Assembly (NCBI RefSeq): GCF_010747475.1 | Contig: NZ_VSLZ01000011.1 | Coordinates: 1-49,082, forward strand | From: Halorussus sp. MSC15.2 | Lineage (GTDB): Archaea; Halobacteriota; Halobacteria; Halobacteriales; Haladaptataceae | Direction of reading: 5' to 3' | Length of the DNA stretch: 49,082 nucleotides | Shown here: in pieces, positions 40,907-49,082 of the stretch | Position numbering within the stretch: the first letter of the stretch is position 1 | Layout of the letters: each line of letters begins with the position of its first letter | Program-made: the position numbers and the translations under genes | The notes under the pieces: generated by a model | The model's input: the letters and a program-made list of their open reading frames with translations, nothing else | The model's database searches: none | What the model was told of the DNA's origin: nothing

Positions 40907-41884
40907 ATGAGACAAAAATGCAAAGATATAGTTTTCACTTGGGAATTCTGGCTCATCCCATCTATCTTGATTGTTGTCCTGATTGGTTTTGTCGGTCTTG
41001 GGTTTCTACTTCCGTCCGCAATGATAGACAGCCTAACTTTAGATTCGAACAACCAGGGATATACATCGACCACATCCATACGAATCGATGGAGAAGAGTT
41101 GATACTTCATCTTGACTGCACGCCAGAAAACTCGTATATCGCTACAGACACTCGTGTCTACGACTGCCACTATAATTCCTCCAACGTAACCAATCTTGAA
41201 CGGAAACTCAACATCTCCCGTGAGTTAATCAGAATCCAATGGCTGCGGATATCCGACGGTACTGTCATCAATCAACGGCGACAAGCTCACCGAGTAAATA
41301 TCGAGAAAGCGTTGGGAAGAGATCAATATCTGAACGGAACATTCCCGATTTACGCGCCATCGGAGGCTGGTCGATACGAGATGACCGCTGGTCTCACACC
41401 GGCTCTTGACGGAGGAGCCACGCCAGAGCAATGGCGGGACGAAACCAATAAAAGACCTATCCATGTCTATGACTCCAGGCGAGTCGTAGCGGTGCTGTTT
41501 CGACAGCTTATCGTTCTTTTCGAGGGTGTAGCTATCGTAGGTGTGCTTTTCGTTGGTGCAAACCTGGCTGTCACGTTATACAATCGAATCGAGCGGAAGA
41601 TTGCTGCGGACGATTCAGATAACGATACTATCGAAGACGGGGTGCAAGAGCGAATCTTGGAATCGCTTGAAGAGACCGGGAATTTAGTTACGGCAACAGC
41701 GGTCATGGGGTATCTCCAACATCACGGTTGCACACCAGTCTCATATCACGACGTCCTACGTGGTCTCGTAGAGTTAGAAAATGAAGGATTCATCCAGACA
41801 ACTGGACCAAACAGCACGAGTTACGAACTCACGGAAGAGGGACAGCGATATCTTACTGAGAACCCCGACGAAGAAACGGATTAA
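40907..41884 (+). CDS. Membrane-anchored winged-helix protein, 325 aa
   Basis: AGGAGAGG lies just upstream of ATG 40907, a clear Shine-Dalgarno site that decides the start. Residues about 13-35 (FWLIPSILIVVLIGFVGLGF) and 195-222 (LFRQLIVLFEGVAIVGVLFV) are transmembrane. Between them lies an extracellular domain with several N-x-S/T sites and paired cysteines (DCTPENS, YDCHYNSS). The C-terminal 75 residues (QERILESLEETGNLVTATAV, LRGLVELENEGFIQTTGPNS, LTEEGQRYL) form a cytoplasmic winged helix. The design suggests an envelope-sensing transcriptional regulator. It is paired with the ferritin-like protein. Confidence 0.7.
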   Translation: MRQKCKDIVFTWEFWLIPSILIVVLIGFVGLGFLLPSAMIDSLTLDSNNQGYTSTTSIRIDGEELILHLDCTPENSYIATDTRVYDCHYNSSNVTNLERKLNISRELIRIQWLRISDGTVINQRRQAHRVNIEKALGRDQYLNGTFPIYAPSEAGRYEMTAGLTPALDGGATPEQWRDETNKRPIHVYDSRRVVAVLFRQLIVLFEGVAIVGVLFVGANLAVTLYNRIERKIAADDSDNDTIEDGVQERILESLEETGNLVTATAVMGYLQHHGCTPVSYHDVLRGLVELENEGFIQTTGPNSTSYELTEEGQRYLTENPDEETD

Positions 41885-41957
41885 AGATACAGAGAACGAG
41901 ACTCTCTATTCTATAGGTTCCAGCACTGATTGTGGGACGCCCCTGAGAGTGCTCGAT

Positions 41958-43490
41958 TTAATCAAGGCCGTTTGGCGATTGGTCATCGGATTCAGCGAAC
42001 GGTCGTTCAGGAGTGTCGCCGAAGCCACTAATCTGTATCCCTGAGGGGGATGGATTAGCGATTTCATCCGAGTGACCGACAAAATACCCTAACTCGAAGT
42101 CCACCGATTCGAGGATATCAGGATCAGCCGCAATATAGTCGGCTGGTAATCTCCCTGCCCACTCGAGGTCGTCACCGAATTTAGCGTGAGCCCCGTATTC
42201 AAGAAGTTGCTCAAGCCCCTCCTTCAGATAGCTGTTCCCGGTGCTCCACTTGACTTCAGCGATGAACAATCCTTCAAGCCGGTATGTTTCTGCGTCTGCA
42301 TCAAGTTTCAGCAAGACGATGTCGGGTGTCTTCCGACCGAAGCTAGATTCAAAGACTGACTGACTTAGTCGATGTTTCTGTTCGTGGACTGCGTACTGTC
42401 GGCGTGCGAAACCATCGGGAGAGGGAGTCCCAAATGTAGAGGCTTGAATCTCTTCTAGGTCCCAGCTGATATCCAAGTAGTCGACGTAGCCGCGGTCGTC
42501 GTTCCAGTGATGCTGGCCGTCCCAGTCGTGGAACAAGAGATACTCCGACCCATCAGATTCCCAGGCGGCAACGATTTGGCCTCTTTCGTCGGTAATCTGC
42601 TTGAACTGCACGTCATCGAACTGGTCCAACAACTCGAAAATCCAGTACAATTCGAATAAGTCGGAGGTTCCACCGTCTTCAGGCGGGGCGAACAGATTCA
42701 ATCGGAGCAGGTTCTTAATCTCCTGGTTGTTGAGGTCTCCGTGACGGATTCGACGGTAGTTCCGGAGTAAGATTGCCGCCTCACTATATAAGGGGTCTCG
42801 TGACTGCTCTACTGCAGCGAGGTCGCGAGAATCGACTGCGGTGTCTCCTGTTGAGAGTTGGGATAGATAAACGTTGTTCAGTTTCGTTTGGAGGATTCGA
42901 CGAGGGCGTGACTCCGCTACTTCCCATGGCTTGAACCAGCCCAGTTTTGAATCATCGTTGGGGGCCATCTCCGTATCGAATCGGTCGAGAATCTCCGTGA
43001 TGGTCGAGAGGAGTTCGATAAGAACGCGGTTCTTTGCTGTGTCGACTGTTCGCTGGCGTGTCCGGCAAGCAAACCGTTGCCCGACAGTATCGCCGGTTGA
43101 CCAGCGATGCTCGATGGTCTTGTTCCAATCTATCGCGCCGCGAACCTCACCATCGAAGATTTCTATCTGCTTTCTCGTCGCCGGATCGACCGTGCGAAGT
43201 CTCGCCGGGAGTAACGAGACAAAATCGAGCACGCCGATTGGCTCGTCGTACCTATTTGTTATCCCACCAGTATCAGTCGCGGTGAGATTGAGATTGCTTC
43301 GATCTTCCGCGGGCGAGTCAATCTGCTCGCCAGTTAGAAGGAAATAGTATTCGAGGAGTTCCTGAAGGTTCTCAATCTCTATATTCGGGTCTGCTTCCTG
43401 AATCACCGGGTCAACAGAGACGTCCCCGATATATGTCGCGAGGAAATCCGCACTCGCTTCGACGAGTTCCTCGTGTTCCGGTTTACTCAT
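41958..43490 (-). CDS. mcrC: McrC-like nuclease subunit of a type IV restriction system
   Basis: A 510-residue protein starting MSKPEHEELVEASADFLATY. The C-terminal domain has the PD-(D/E)XK motif: RKTPDIVLLKLDADAE followed by LEGLFIAEVKWSTGNS (D...E-x-K). The N-terminal part (DFVSLLPARLRTVDPATRKQ, ERVRGAIDWN-like EVRGAIDWNKTIEHRW, NRVLIELLSTITEIL) resembles McrC. Its start overlaps the stop of the McrB-like gene (ATGA), so the two are translationally coupled. McrC supplies the nuclease recruited by the AAA+ partner to modified cytosine sites. Confidence 0.8.
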   Translation of the reverse strand: MSKPEHEELVEASADFLATYIGDVSVDPVIQEADPNIEIENLQELLEYYFLLTGEQIDSPAEDRSNLNLTATDTGGITNRYDEPIGVLDFVSLLPARLRTVDPATRKQIEIFDGEVRGAIDWNKTIEHRWSTGDTVGQRFACRTRQRTVDTAKNRVLIELLSTITEILDRFDTEMAPNDDSKLGWFKPWEVAESRPRRILQTKLNNVYLSQLSTGDTAVDSRDLAAVEQSRDPLYSEAAILLRNYRRIRHGDLNNQEIKNLLRLNLFAPPEDGGTSDLFELYWIFELLDQFDDVQFKQITDERGQIVAAWESDGSEYLLFHDWDGQHHWNDDRGYVDYLDISWDLEEIQASTFGTPSPDGFARRQYAVHEQKHRLSQSVFESSFGRKTPDIVLLKLDADAETYRLEGLFIAEVKWSTGNSYLKEGLEQLLEYGAHAKFGDDLEWAGRLPADYIAADPDILESVDFELGYFVGHSDEIANPSPSGIQISGFGDTPERPFAESDDQSPNGLD

Positions 43491-45373
43491 CCTTCGACCG
43501 AGACGTTCTGATACTCCTCGACGAACTGTGCAACTAACTCCCGGTCAAAACCATCGATATCGCTCGCCATTGTATTGAGCATCCCGTTGATTCGTCCTTC
43601 AGGAAGTCCTTCCAATTGAGGGACGATGTACATCCGGACTGGATAAGCATAGTCTATTTCTCCAGAATCCGTTTGGTTCTGAATGTGGCCCATGATGTCC
43701 TTGATGAGTGCAGGACCAATCTCCTTGTGTGGCTGCACTGCTTTCCACAGGTTCGTGATGTTCTGGATTGCATCGTCGTCGAAGTCGCACCCCCAGGTCT
43801 CCGCATAGTTCGAGACCAGTTCAGAAGAGATAGTGTCTGTGTCCGGGACGGGGACGGAAATGAATGCGAATCGCCGCATGAACGCGTAACTCATCTTGTA
43901 GAGGGAGGCTTTATCCTGGGTGTTCATCGTCGCAATCAGACGCCAGGAGTCCGGGATGTAGTAGTGTCGCGAAGTGAGTGGACGGTCGTCTGCTGAACTT
44001 GGGTCGCCCACGAGTACTATCGACCCATCGTCGTTCTCGAAGGGGAGTGTGACGGTGTTTTCGGTGAGTGCGGAGAGTAACGAGCCGAACGCTTTGTCGA
44101 TATCTGCCCGGTTCAGTTCGTCGATAATCAGCCATTCGTTCTTCGCGGCTGGTTCTGCTGGGTCGAGGAATCGCTGCAGGAACACTCCCGGCTTGAAATC
44201 GAGCGCGTCATCCTGCTCCCGGCTCGGCTGGTATCCGCCGATGGTGTGGAACGTAGACCAATCATCGGTCGCTGTTGCCAACTCGTACTCATCCCCAACG
44301 TAGTGGTCAGCGATTGCTTGCGCTATCTCAGTCTTCCCGGAACCAGGCGGCCCAGTCAAGATGATGTGCTTCCCACTTCGTAGAGCATCATCAATCTGAG
44401 CGGTGAGCGACCGATTGCCGACAAGCCCATCGGGGAAATATAAACTATCAAGCGATGCAACTTCGTTGGTTTCTTTTAGGGGGTTTGCTGGCTGAACCCA
44501 TTTCTGTGCTTTGGTGCTTTGCGAGCCCTTGCGTAGAATCTCTATTCTTTCCTCGAAATCAGCTTCAATCTGTTCAAGTGCGGGGTCAACCCTGCCTTTC
44601 TGGTAGCCTTCACCCTCGGCCGGGGTGTCCCAGATTTCACGGCCGCACTTACTCTGAACAGTATTCATTTCTATACCGTTTTCATTTGCAACTCTTTTCT
44701 GGGCTGTTAACCTACGTTCTCGCGTCGTATCTTCGTTCGTTTCGGTCAGGAACTTAGTAACGACAGCCCTGATTTGTTGCTCTCGACTGCTACTGCTCTT
44801 CCATTCCTCAGGAAAGTGCTGGTTGATGATGCTATCTATATCTCCCAAGACGAGATTATATTCCAGTGATTGCAGAATATCTCCAATATCATAGGATTCT
44901 TGTTCAAGACCATTCAGAAACGCTTTAAATCTCTCGTTCCCGTATTTAGTAACTGAGCCATTTGGGAAATTTTCAGAGGGAAGAGCCTCGACTATTTCTC
45001 CATTTGATGCAATTGGTACCCAATTTACTGGAATTCGATGGGTAGAGATATCAAGTTGTGATTCTGTTTTCTCGGTTGTGATTACCCTTTGGTTCAAGGA
45101 TTCGTAACCGGCGAGGGCAATTCCAATTCCGTACGTAAGGTATGAACCCTGATTTTTGGTTTGTGCGACTAGAATATCTCCTTCTTCTATCGATTCGGAA
45201 AACACCCTCCAGGAACTATTGCTGGTATCAGAATCACCTTCATAGGAGACGATACTGTGTCTTCTCCATATTCTCCAAAGATTATTTTCTCCCCAGTCGA
45301 TTTTATATACATCTCGATTCGAAAGAAGCCCGTTTATTTCTTCTTCAAATGTTTTAGTTGGTGAAGAAGGCAT
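43487..45373 (-). CDS. mcrB: McrB-like AAA+ motor with N-terminal reader domain
   Basis: The start is taken as ATG 45373 (MPSSPTKTFEEEINGLLSNR), because a TATA element at 45406-45416 would place the mRNA start near 45,385, downstream of the alternative ATG at 45397. N-terminal residues about 25-160 (DWGENNLWRIWRRHSIVSYE, IGIALAGYESLNQRVIT, HRIPVNWVPIAS) look like an EVE/PUA-type modified-base reader. The AAA+ domain has GPPGSGKTEIAQ (Walker A, near residue 341 in this frame), WLIIDELNRADIDKAFG (Walker B with the McrB-type LNRADID) and NTQDKASLYKMSYAFMRRF (sensor). It couples to the McrC subunit. Target specificity depends on the reader domain and cannot be read from sequence alone. Confidence 0.85.
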   Translation of the reverse strand: MPSSPTKTFEEEINGLLSNRDVYKIDWGENNLWRIWRRHSIVSYEGDSDTSNSSWRVFSESIEEGDILVAQTKNQGSYLTYGIGIALAGYESLNQRVITTEKTESQLDISTHRIPVNWVPIASNGEIVEALPSENFPNGSVTKYGNERFKAFLNGLEQESYDIGDILQSLEYNLVLGDIDSIINQHFPEEWKSSSSREQQIRAVVTKFLTETNEDTTRERRLTAQKRVANENGIEMNTVQSKCGREIWDTPAEGEGYQKGRVDPALEQIEADFEERIEILRKGSQSTKAQKWVQPANPLKETNEVASLDSLYFPDGLVGNRSLTAQIDDALRSGKHIILTGPPGSGKTEIAQAIADHYVGDEYELATATDDWSTFHTIGGYQPSREQDDALDFKPGVFLQRFLDPAEPAAKNEWLIIDELNRADIDKAFGSLLSALTENTVTLPFENDDGSIVLVGDPSSADDRPLTSRHYYIPDSWRLIATMNTQDKASLYKMSYAFMRRFAFISVPVPDTDTISSELVSNYAETWGCDFDDDAIQNITNLWKAVQPHKEIGPALIKDIMGHIQNQTDSGEIDYAYPVRMYIVPQLEGLPEGRINGMLNTMASDIDGFDRELVAQFVEEYQNVSVEG

Positions 45374-45405
45374 ACTGGGGTTCTCTTTTGAGTGCACATT
45401 AAACC

Positions 45406-45416
45406 TATTATATAAT
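45406..45416 (-). promoter_or_regulatory. TATA box of the McrB-McrC operon
   Basis: Minus-strand ATTATATAATA. With the standard spacing of about 26 bases the transcription start falls near 45,385, a few bases before the ATG at 45373. It decides between the two candidate McrB starts. Confidence 0.6.
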
Positions 45417-45745
45417 ATGACGGTTCCTTTGGCGATAATATTCGTACTTTTGGGTACGAGTTAAGTCCAATGTTGAGCGGGTCCTCACTGGCCTGCAGGT
45501 CGGTCTCATTATGAAGGGACTGCTGTTATGGCCGAGAATCCCTGGACAGATTTCGTATTACGGTATACTTGGACCAATCGTCGGGTATGATAGGTGGAAT
45601 TTCGAGCGAGTCTACTGTCAAGGTTAACAAAGGAGACGGTGTGGCTGCCAACAGAACAAGCGAGTCGTTTCAACCCTTGCAGGGATGCGTCTGGAGAGAG
45701 ATGCTTCCCAAGAATCAGCGAAACGGTGCTGTCTAGGGGATTCGA
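45417..45745. other. Intergenic region between McrB and the nuclease-like gene
   Basis: About 330 bases. GC-mixed with no recognised coding frame, hairpin or RNA motif. It probably contains the terminator of the 45,746 gene and the operator region of the McrB-McrC operon. Confidence 0.35.
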
Positions 45746-46690
45746 TTATTCGATGTCGCGTAGCTGTCTCCGCCCGAGGTCGTACAATCCCTTCAACTCC
45801 TCTTCATTGATATCGTTGGGGGTGTCTGAATCGAAGCTTGTGGTATCGAGTCCCACATCGATAAGAACCACCTTCATCGGATTACTTGCAGATTCTGTTT
45901 CTCCACCATCGGGAATTGGGTCTCCGGATTGGTTCACGAGGCTATTTGAGCTGCGCCCGGAGGTGAATGTCTTTGGCCGCTGGTGGTCGAACATGTACGT
46001 AATCAGTTCATGGAGTGTATCGCCTTGTTCGAAGGCTTGGCCATACTGGCGTCGAATCAAGCTGAGTACTTGATTGGTGTATTTGTTCACGTCCCACGGT
46101 TCTTGACGAGGGAGTGTGTATTTGGTTGGGTCTGATTCCTTGTCGTAGAGGTACCACTTCGATCGGTCGACCGTCTGGAAGAATGGGGGGAGAAAATTGC
46201 TCGCGAAGATGTAGGTGGTCAGGCTCTTGTTCTTATCCGTGATGGTGAATCGCTTATCGGCATCCTTCCAGTCGAATCTGAAGTTTCGGAGTGTATCAAG
46301 AAGATGGAACTGATGCATCTGGGTCTTCCAGACACGGTCTTTCCGATTGTCGTAGCTGCCCTTGGTGAACTTCGCTTGTGCAATCGACGCACGGCGTTCG
46401 ACAACTTGGCCAGATTCGAAATAGTTCACGATGTAGAGGATATCACCTAGCTCCGGGTTTGTATCGCGGATGTATGATGGTCGAGGGTAGCGAATATACG
46501 GGGATTGGTGCAACTCCTTGACTTGGATTCGCGCAGATTGAGTCCCCGTAGAACAGTGGATGTAGTCTAACTGCTGGACGGCGATATCGATGAAGTCAGT
46601 TTCATGGGTGAACGTTTGATACACACCTTCTGGAATGTCAGGGAGCCGTGATTCCAGTTCCTGAAGTAACTGCGTCGAAACGGCTGGCAT
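45746..46690 (-). CDS. Nuclease-like defence-island protein, 314 aa
   Basis: Starts MPAVSTQLLQELESRLPDIP with a TATA box 25 bases upstream. The segment GDILYIVNYFESGQVVERRA, then SIAQAKFTKGSYDNRKDRVW, looks like a restriction-type fold (D...E...QAK). Then come WKTQMHQFHLLDTLRNFRFD and TDKNKSLTTYIFASNFLPPF. I recall this layout from uncharacterised defence-island nucleases, but the motif is not decisive. It is encoded on the same strand as McrBC but has its own promoter. Confidence 0.55.
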   Translation of the reverse strand: MPAVSTQLLQELESRLPDIPEGVYQTFTHETDFIDIAVQQLDYIHCSTGTQSARIQVKELHQSPYIRYPRPSYIRDTNPELGDILYIVNYFESGQVVERRASIAQAKFTKGSYDNRKDRVWKTQMHQFHLLDTLRNFRFDWKDADKRFTITDKNKSLTTYIFASNFLPPFFQTVDRSKWYLYDKESDPTKYTLPRQEPWDVNKYTNQVLSLIRRQYGQAFEQGDTLHELITYMFDHQRPKTFTSGRSSNSLVNQSGDPIPDGGETESASNPMKVVLIDVGLDTTSFDSDTPNDINEEELKGLYDLGRRQLRDIE

Positions 46691-46711
46691 TACAATTCAC
46701 TGCTAATTTAG

Positions 46712-46719
46712 TTATATAA
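46712..46719 (-). promoter_or_regulatory. TATA box of the nuclease-like gene
   Basis: Minus-strand TTATATAA, centred about 25 bases upstream of ATG 46690, giving a leaderless transcript. It supports the chosen start. Confidence 0.6.
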
Positions 46720-46963
46720 ATGTATTGCGGTAGGAATGAACAAATCGTTGGCGAAACATGACGGAGCAACTGCAGGATTCCCTCGTTTGAAGATTCTCTT
46801 CCACAGATTCTGAGCCGAGAGACTCTCCATCACACCCCGGTAATGTGTTGGGGTGATTGTGAGACTCCGGGCTATCCGGAATCGAGATTCTTGACCTTGA
46901 GTAGATGGGAGGGTTCACTTCGGCCGGTAAGAATCTGTGCAGGTGTTCTGCTGGGGATTCAGG

Positions 46964-47791
46964 TTACTCGTTTTCTTCGTCTTGTTTCGGTGTTTGGGTA
47001 GATTCCCGCGAGACGTGGTGCTGAATTTGAGTGAAGAGACGATGGATACGGCGTCGAATGTTCTCCGGCCCAAGCAGATACGCTATGAGACTTAATGCGG
47101 CAATGATAACACTTGCTACGGCAGGAGGCGTCTTCAGAGCGTTTAGGACCTCCTGAAGCAGTAGTGCAAGCTCACAGCTGATACCACATGGCGGAGTTGG
47201 TGGGGTTGTAACAATTAGCGATGCTTCTCTTTCCCGCTTTGGGAAGGATGGGTGTTCTCCGTTGATTACGAGTATTTCAGCGTGGAGTGTGTACTCTGCT
47301 GGTGCTGAGGAATTGGTGACAAAAACGGGGAATTGCGCTGCTTCCCCCGGTTCGAGAACATCTATTGGAGGACGTGTTCCACGCCCATCTTTGACCGGCT
47401 TATCAAGTTGTTTGACGTGAAGTGCATTTGTGCGTGAGCTGTCGTTGATGGTGCGGTGAATCAGCTCCATTGCTGGACCTTGGTCGTCCGGGGTCACAGA
47501 ATGCCAGATTTGCAGATAGGGATCGAAGGGCGCCTTGTTCTCCGGTGGATTCACCACGCAGACGAGGAACATCGTCCTGTTTCCGGTGGCGATTGCGGTC
47601 TCCTCCGGCACGATTTTCAAGACGATTCGGTCCTGCGTATTCAGTCTTTGTATGGCCTGTTGTTCATCGAAGCCAGTTGATTCACACTCGTTTAGCGAGT
47701 CTTGTGTTGTCGCCGTCGCAATGCCTGTGAAGCCAGTTAGTAAGACAAGTGCAAGCAGATACACGCCAATCCTGGGTACTGGTCGAGCCAT
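46964..47791 (-). CDS. Secreted, C-terminally membrane-anchored protein, 275 aa
   Basis: Residues 1-27 (MARPVPRIGVYLLALVLLTG, FTGIATA) form a Sec signal peptide. The extracytoplasmic part is a beta-sandwich-like domain (VFVTNSSAPAEYTLHAEILV) with Asn glycosylation sites. A C-terminal transmembrane helix (PPAVASVIIAALSLIAYLLG, about 225-245) is followed by a basic tail (RRRIHRLFTQIQHHVSRES) inside the cell. Function is unknown. It is a single gene at the right edge of the defence island. Confidence 0.65.
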   Translation of the reverse strand: MARPVPRIGVYLLALVLLTGFTGIATATTQDSLNECESTGFDEQQAIQRLNTQDRIVLKIVPEETAIATGNRTMFLVCVVNPPENKAPFDPYLQIWHSVTPDDQGPAMELIHRTINDSSRTNALHVKQLDKPVKDGRGTRPPIDVLEPGEAAQFPVFVTNSSAPAEYTLHAEILVINGEHPSFPKREREASLIVTTPPTPPCGISCELALLLQEVLNALKTPPAVASVIIAALSLIAYLLGPENIRRRIHRLFTQIQHHVSRESTQTPKQDEENE

Positions 47792-48134
47792 GAGTTAGTT
47801 ATTCTACTCGTTGTGTTTGACTATCCACCACCATACGAGATGATGGATTATTAAGGTTATTGAGGCTGCTAGACAATTGTTTCTCCACCATAGCCCGTCC
47901 ACACCAGACAACAACGGTCACTATGGGTTTACCTCGACTTCTGGCCGGGTCCGGCCCACCTGCCTCGTTGCAACACCCAAAAACCAAGTACCGATATCTT
48001 GCGCGAGTGGATGACGAGTACTCTCCGTTCTTGACCAAACCACCCGGCTCACAGAAACAAGGGGACCGACTACGAACTACCACTAACTAATGGAAGCGCG
48101 AAAAATTAACTCAGCATTGGTTAGCAGGAGAGGG
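47792..48134. other. Intergenic region near the CRISPR end
   Basis: About 340 bases with no convincing coding frame or RNA motif. AT-rich stretches near 47,840-47,880 could be the promoter for the gene at 46964-47791. Confidence 0.35.
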
Positions 48135-48503
48135 CTACAGGTCGTATCCCCAATCACGGAGGATGTCTTCGGCGTCGTCGGGATTCTGCATTCCGGCGAG
48201 ATAAATTGCCTCGCGGGCGTCGAGTTTGTAGATACTTTCATCGAATCGGTCATCGAGATTGCGACGAGCATCCTGCTCGTCCGCTTCAGTCTCATTTTGA
48301 ACGAACAATTGGTGGACGTTCTCCCGTTCGTCTTTTACCTTGTCACGACGAAGTTTGAATAGTAAGTCTGACCGGTTAAACTGACCCGTGTTACTGACAT
48401 CGTCAGTCGGTTCAGCTGGTTCAGTTGACTGCTCAGACACTCCGAAGTAGCCATCTATAGCTTCGTCGCAGAGCTTCCAGTTTGACCGGAACACCATTCT
48501 CAT
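48135..48503 (-). CDS. Small acidic protein of unknown function, 122 aa
   Basis: Starts MRMVFRSNWKLCDEAIDGYF. The middle is acidic and helical (DLLFKLRRDKVKDERENVHQ, LFVQNETEADEQDARRNLDD) and it ends AEDILRDWGYDL. No family recognised. It lies between the secreted protein and the leader-distal end of the CRISPR array, about 30 bases from the first degenerate repeat. It is not a Cas protein by motif. Confidence 0.45.
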   Translation of the reverse strand: MRMVFRSNWKLCDEAIDGYFGVSEQSTEPAEPTDDVSNTGQFNRSDLLFKLRRDKVKDERENVHQLFVQNETEADEQDARRNLDDRFDESIYKLDAREAIYLAGMQNPDDAEDILRDWGYDL

Positions 48504-48536
48504 ACTTCTGCTTAAGCTTGGAGATAAGCTTCTTGA

Positions 48537-49082
48537 GCTTTAACCTATAGGAGGTTCGTCTGGAACAGTCGTTACAGACAACTGTAACAGACAACTATCT
48601 GCTTCAACCTCACCAGAATACACCTGGAACCACGTGTCTCGTACGGTCGTCCCTCCTCGGGCGTGAGGGTCGTCAGTTCCAGCGCGTGCTGGAACCACGT
48701 GTCTCGTACGGTCGTCCCCATGTTGTTCGTGCTTCAACCTCACAACGGTGCATCTGGAACTAGGTACGAGATTCATGGATTGTCCTATCGCCTTTGCTTC
48801 AACCCCACAAGGGTGCATCTGGAACGCGGCGGTTGACGCGGAATATCTCGCTGGGGTGCTTCAACCCCACAAGGGTGCATCTGGAACTCGGCCGGGCAAT
48901 CCGAGCGTTTCTGGTTCGCCTTGCTTCAACCCCACAAGGGTGCATCTGGAACTTTCGACTATTCGCTGTTTCTCACGCCGTTGCGGCCGCTTCAACCCCA
49001 CAAGGGTGCATCTGGAACACGGTCTTCGAGCCTTCGTAGGCCGCGGTGCCGCTGCTTCAACCCCACAAGGGTGCATCTGGAA
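48537..49082 (-). CRISPR. CRISPR array, leader-distal end, type I-B-like repeat (continues right)
   Basis: Nine repeat units of 30 bases. The conserved ones begin GCTTCAACCCCACAAGG and end GTGCATCTGGAAC on the plus strand; five near-perfect units start at 48796, 48858, 48923, 48989 and 49054 (the last is cut at the window edge). Four degenerate units start at 48537, 48601, 48666 and 48731. Spacers are 32-36 bases. On the minus strand the repeat ends GGGGTTGAAGC, matching the haloarchaeal type I-B style with an xTTGAAGC handle, so transcription is right to left and the leader lies beyond 49082. Progressive degeneration toward 48537 marks this as the trailer end. No cas genes are in the window. 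Confidence 0.9.

Noticed and set aside
48540-49076. ORFs across the CRISPR array
   Set aside because: They encode repeated MHPCGVEA-type peptides produced by translating CRISPR repeats.

Overview
The window looks like chromosomal or megaplasmid DNA from a haloarchaeon (class Halobacteria). The evidence is GC-rich coding sequence, strongly acidic proteins, archaeal TATA boxes about 25-30 bases upstream of start codons (implying leaderless mRNAs), twin-arginine signal peptides, halobacteria-type winged-helix and zinc-ribbon proteins, and a 30-base CRISPR repeat of the haloarchaeal type I-B kind. GC content is mosaic, with several AT-rich islands. I ran no database searches. Family names come from motifs and recalled family signatures.

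Layout. 1-5.8 kb, minus strand: a contractile phage-tail module (regulator-like HTH protein, two small structural candidates, sheath, tube, two tail-assembly-chaperone ORFs joined by a canonical -1 slippery heptamer, start of a tape-measure protein). No head genes are seen upstream of it. 6.0-8.7 kb: two Tat-exported LVIVD-repeat proteins and a decayed multicopper-oxidase tail. 8.9-12.1 kb: a membrane protein, an unknown protein, a decayed Orc1/Cdc6 gene and an AT-rich membrane gene running into that relic. 12.4-15.5 kb: a winged-helix/mini-membrane-protein pair facing a tightly overlapping plus-strand operon of winged-helix, zinc-ribbon and coiled-coil proteins, with hairpins in between.

15.6-28.8 kb is an island bounded by two direct copies of an approximately 90-base repeat. 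It carries a very large secreted polymorphic toxin (signal peptide, collagen-like stretch, TSP3 calcium-binding repeats, C-terminal nuclease-like toxin) interrupted by two single-base frameshifts. Downstream are its immunity gene, a second immunity-like gene, a UvrD-type helicase, and two displaced cassettes, each made of an orphan toxin tail overlapping the start of an immunity-family paralogue. One of these paralogues is broken by a stop codon.

28.8-46.7 kb is a defence island. It holds two cytosine-5 DNA methyltransferases with two paralogous MutH/Sau3AI-type nucleases, an unknown protein, a phospholipase-D/P-loop fusion with a PD-(D/E)XK-like protein beside it, a ferritin-like Tat protein with a membrane winged-helix protein, a McrB-McrC pair, and a further nuclease-like protein. 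47-48.5 kb has a secreted membrane-anchored protein and a small unknown protein. The window ends inside a CRISPR array whose degenerate, leader-distal end lies on the left.

How the parts fit. The region is an accumulation zone for inter-strain conflict and anti-virus genes (tail module, toxin and immunity cassettes, restriction, CRISPR), with many decaying fragments that indicate repeated insertion and loss. The best candidates for something undescribed are the toxin-tail/immunity cassette array with homopolymer frameshift, the PLD/P-loop plus nuclease locus, the tail-only cluster, and the two-methyltransferase/two-MutH locus.
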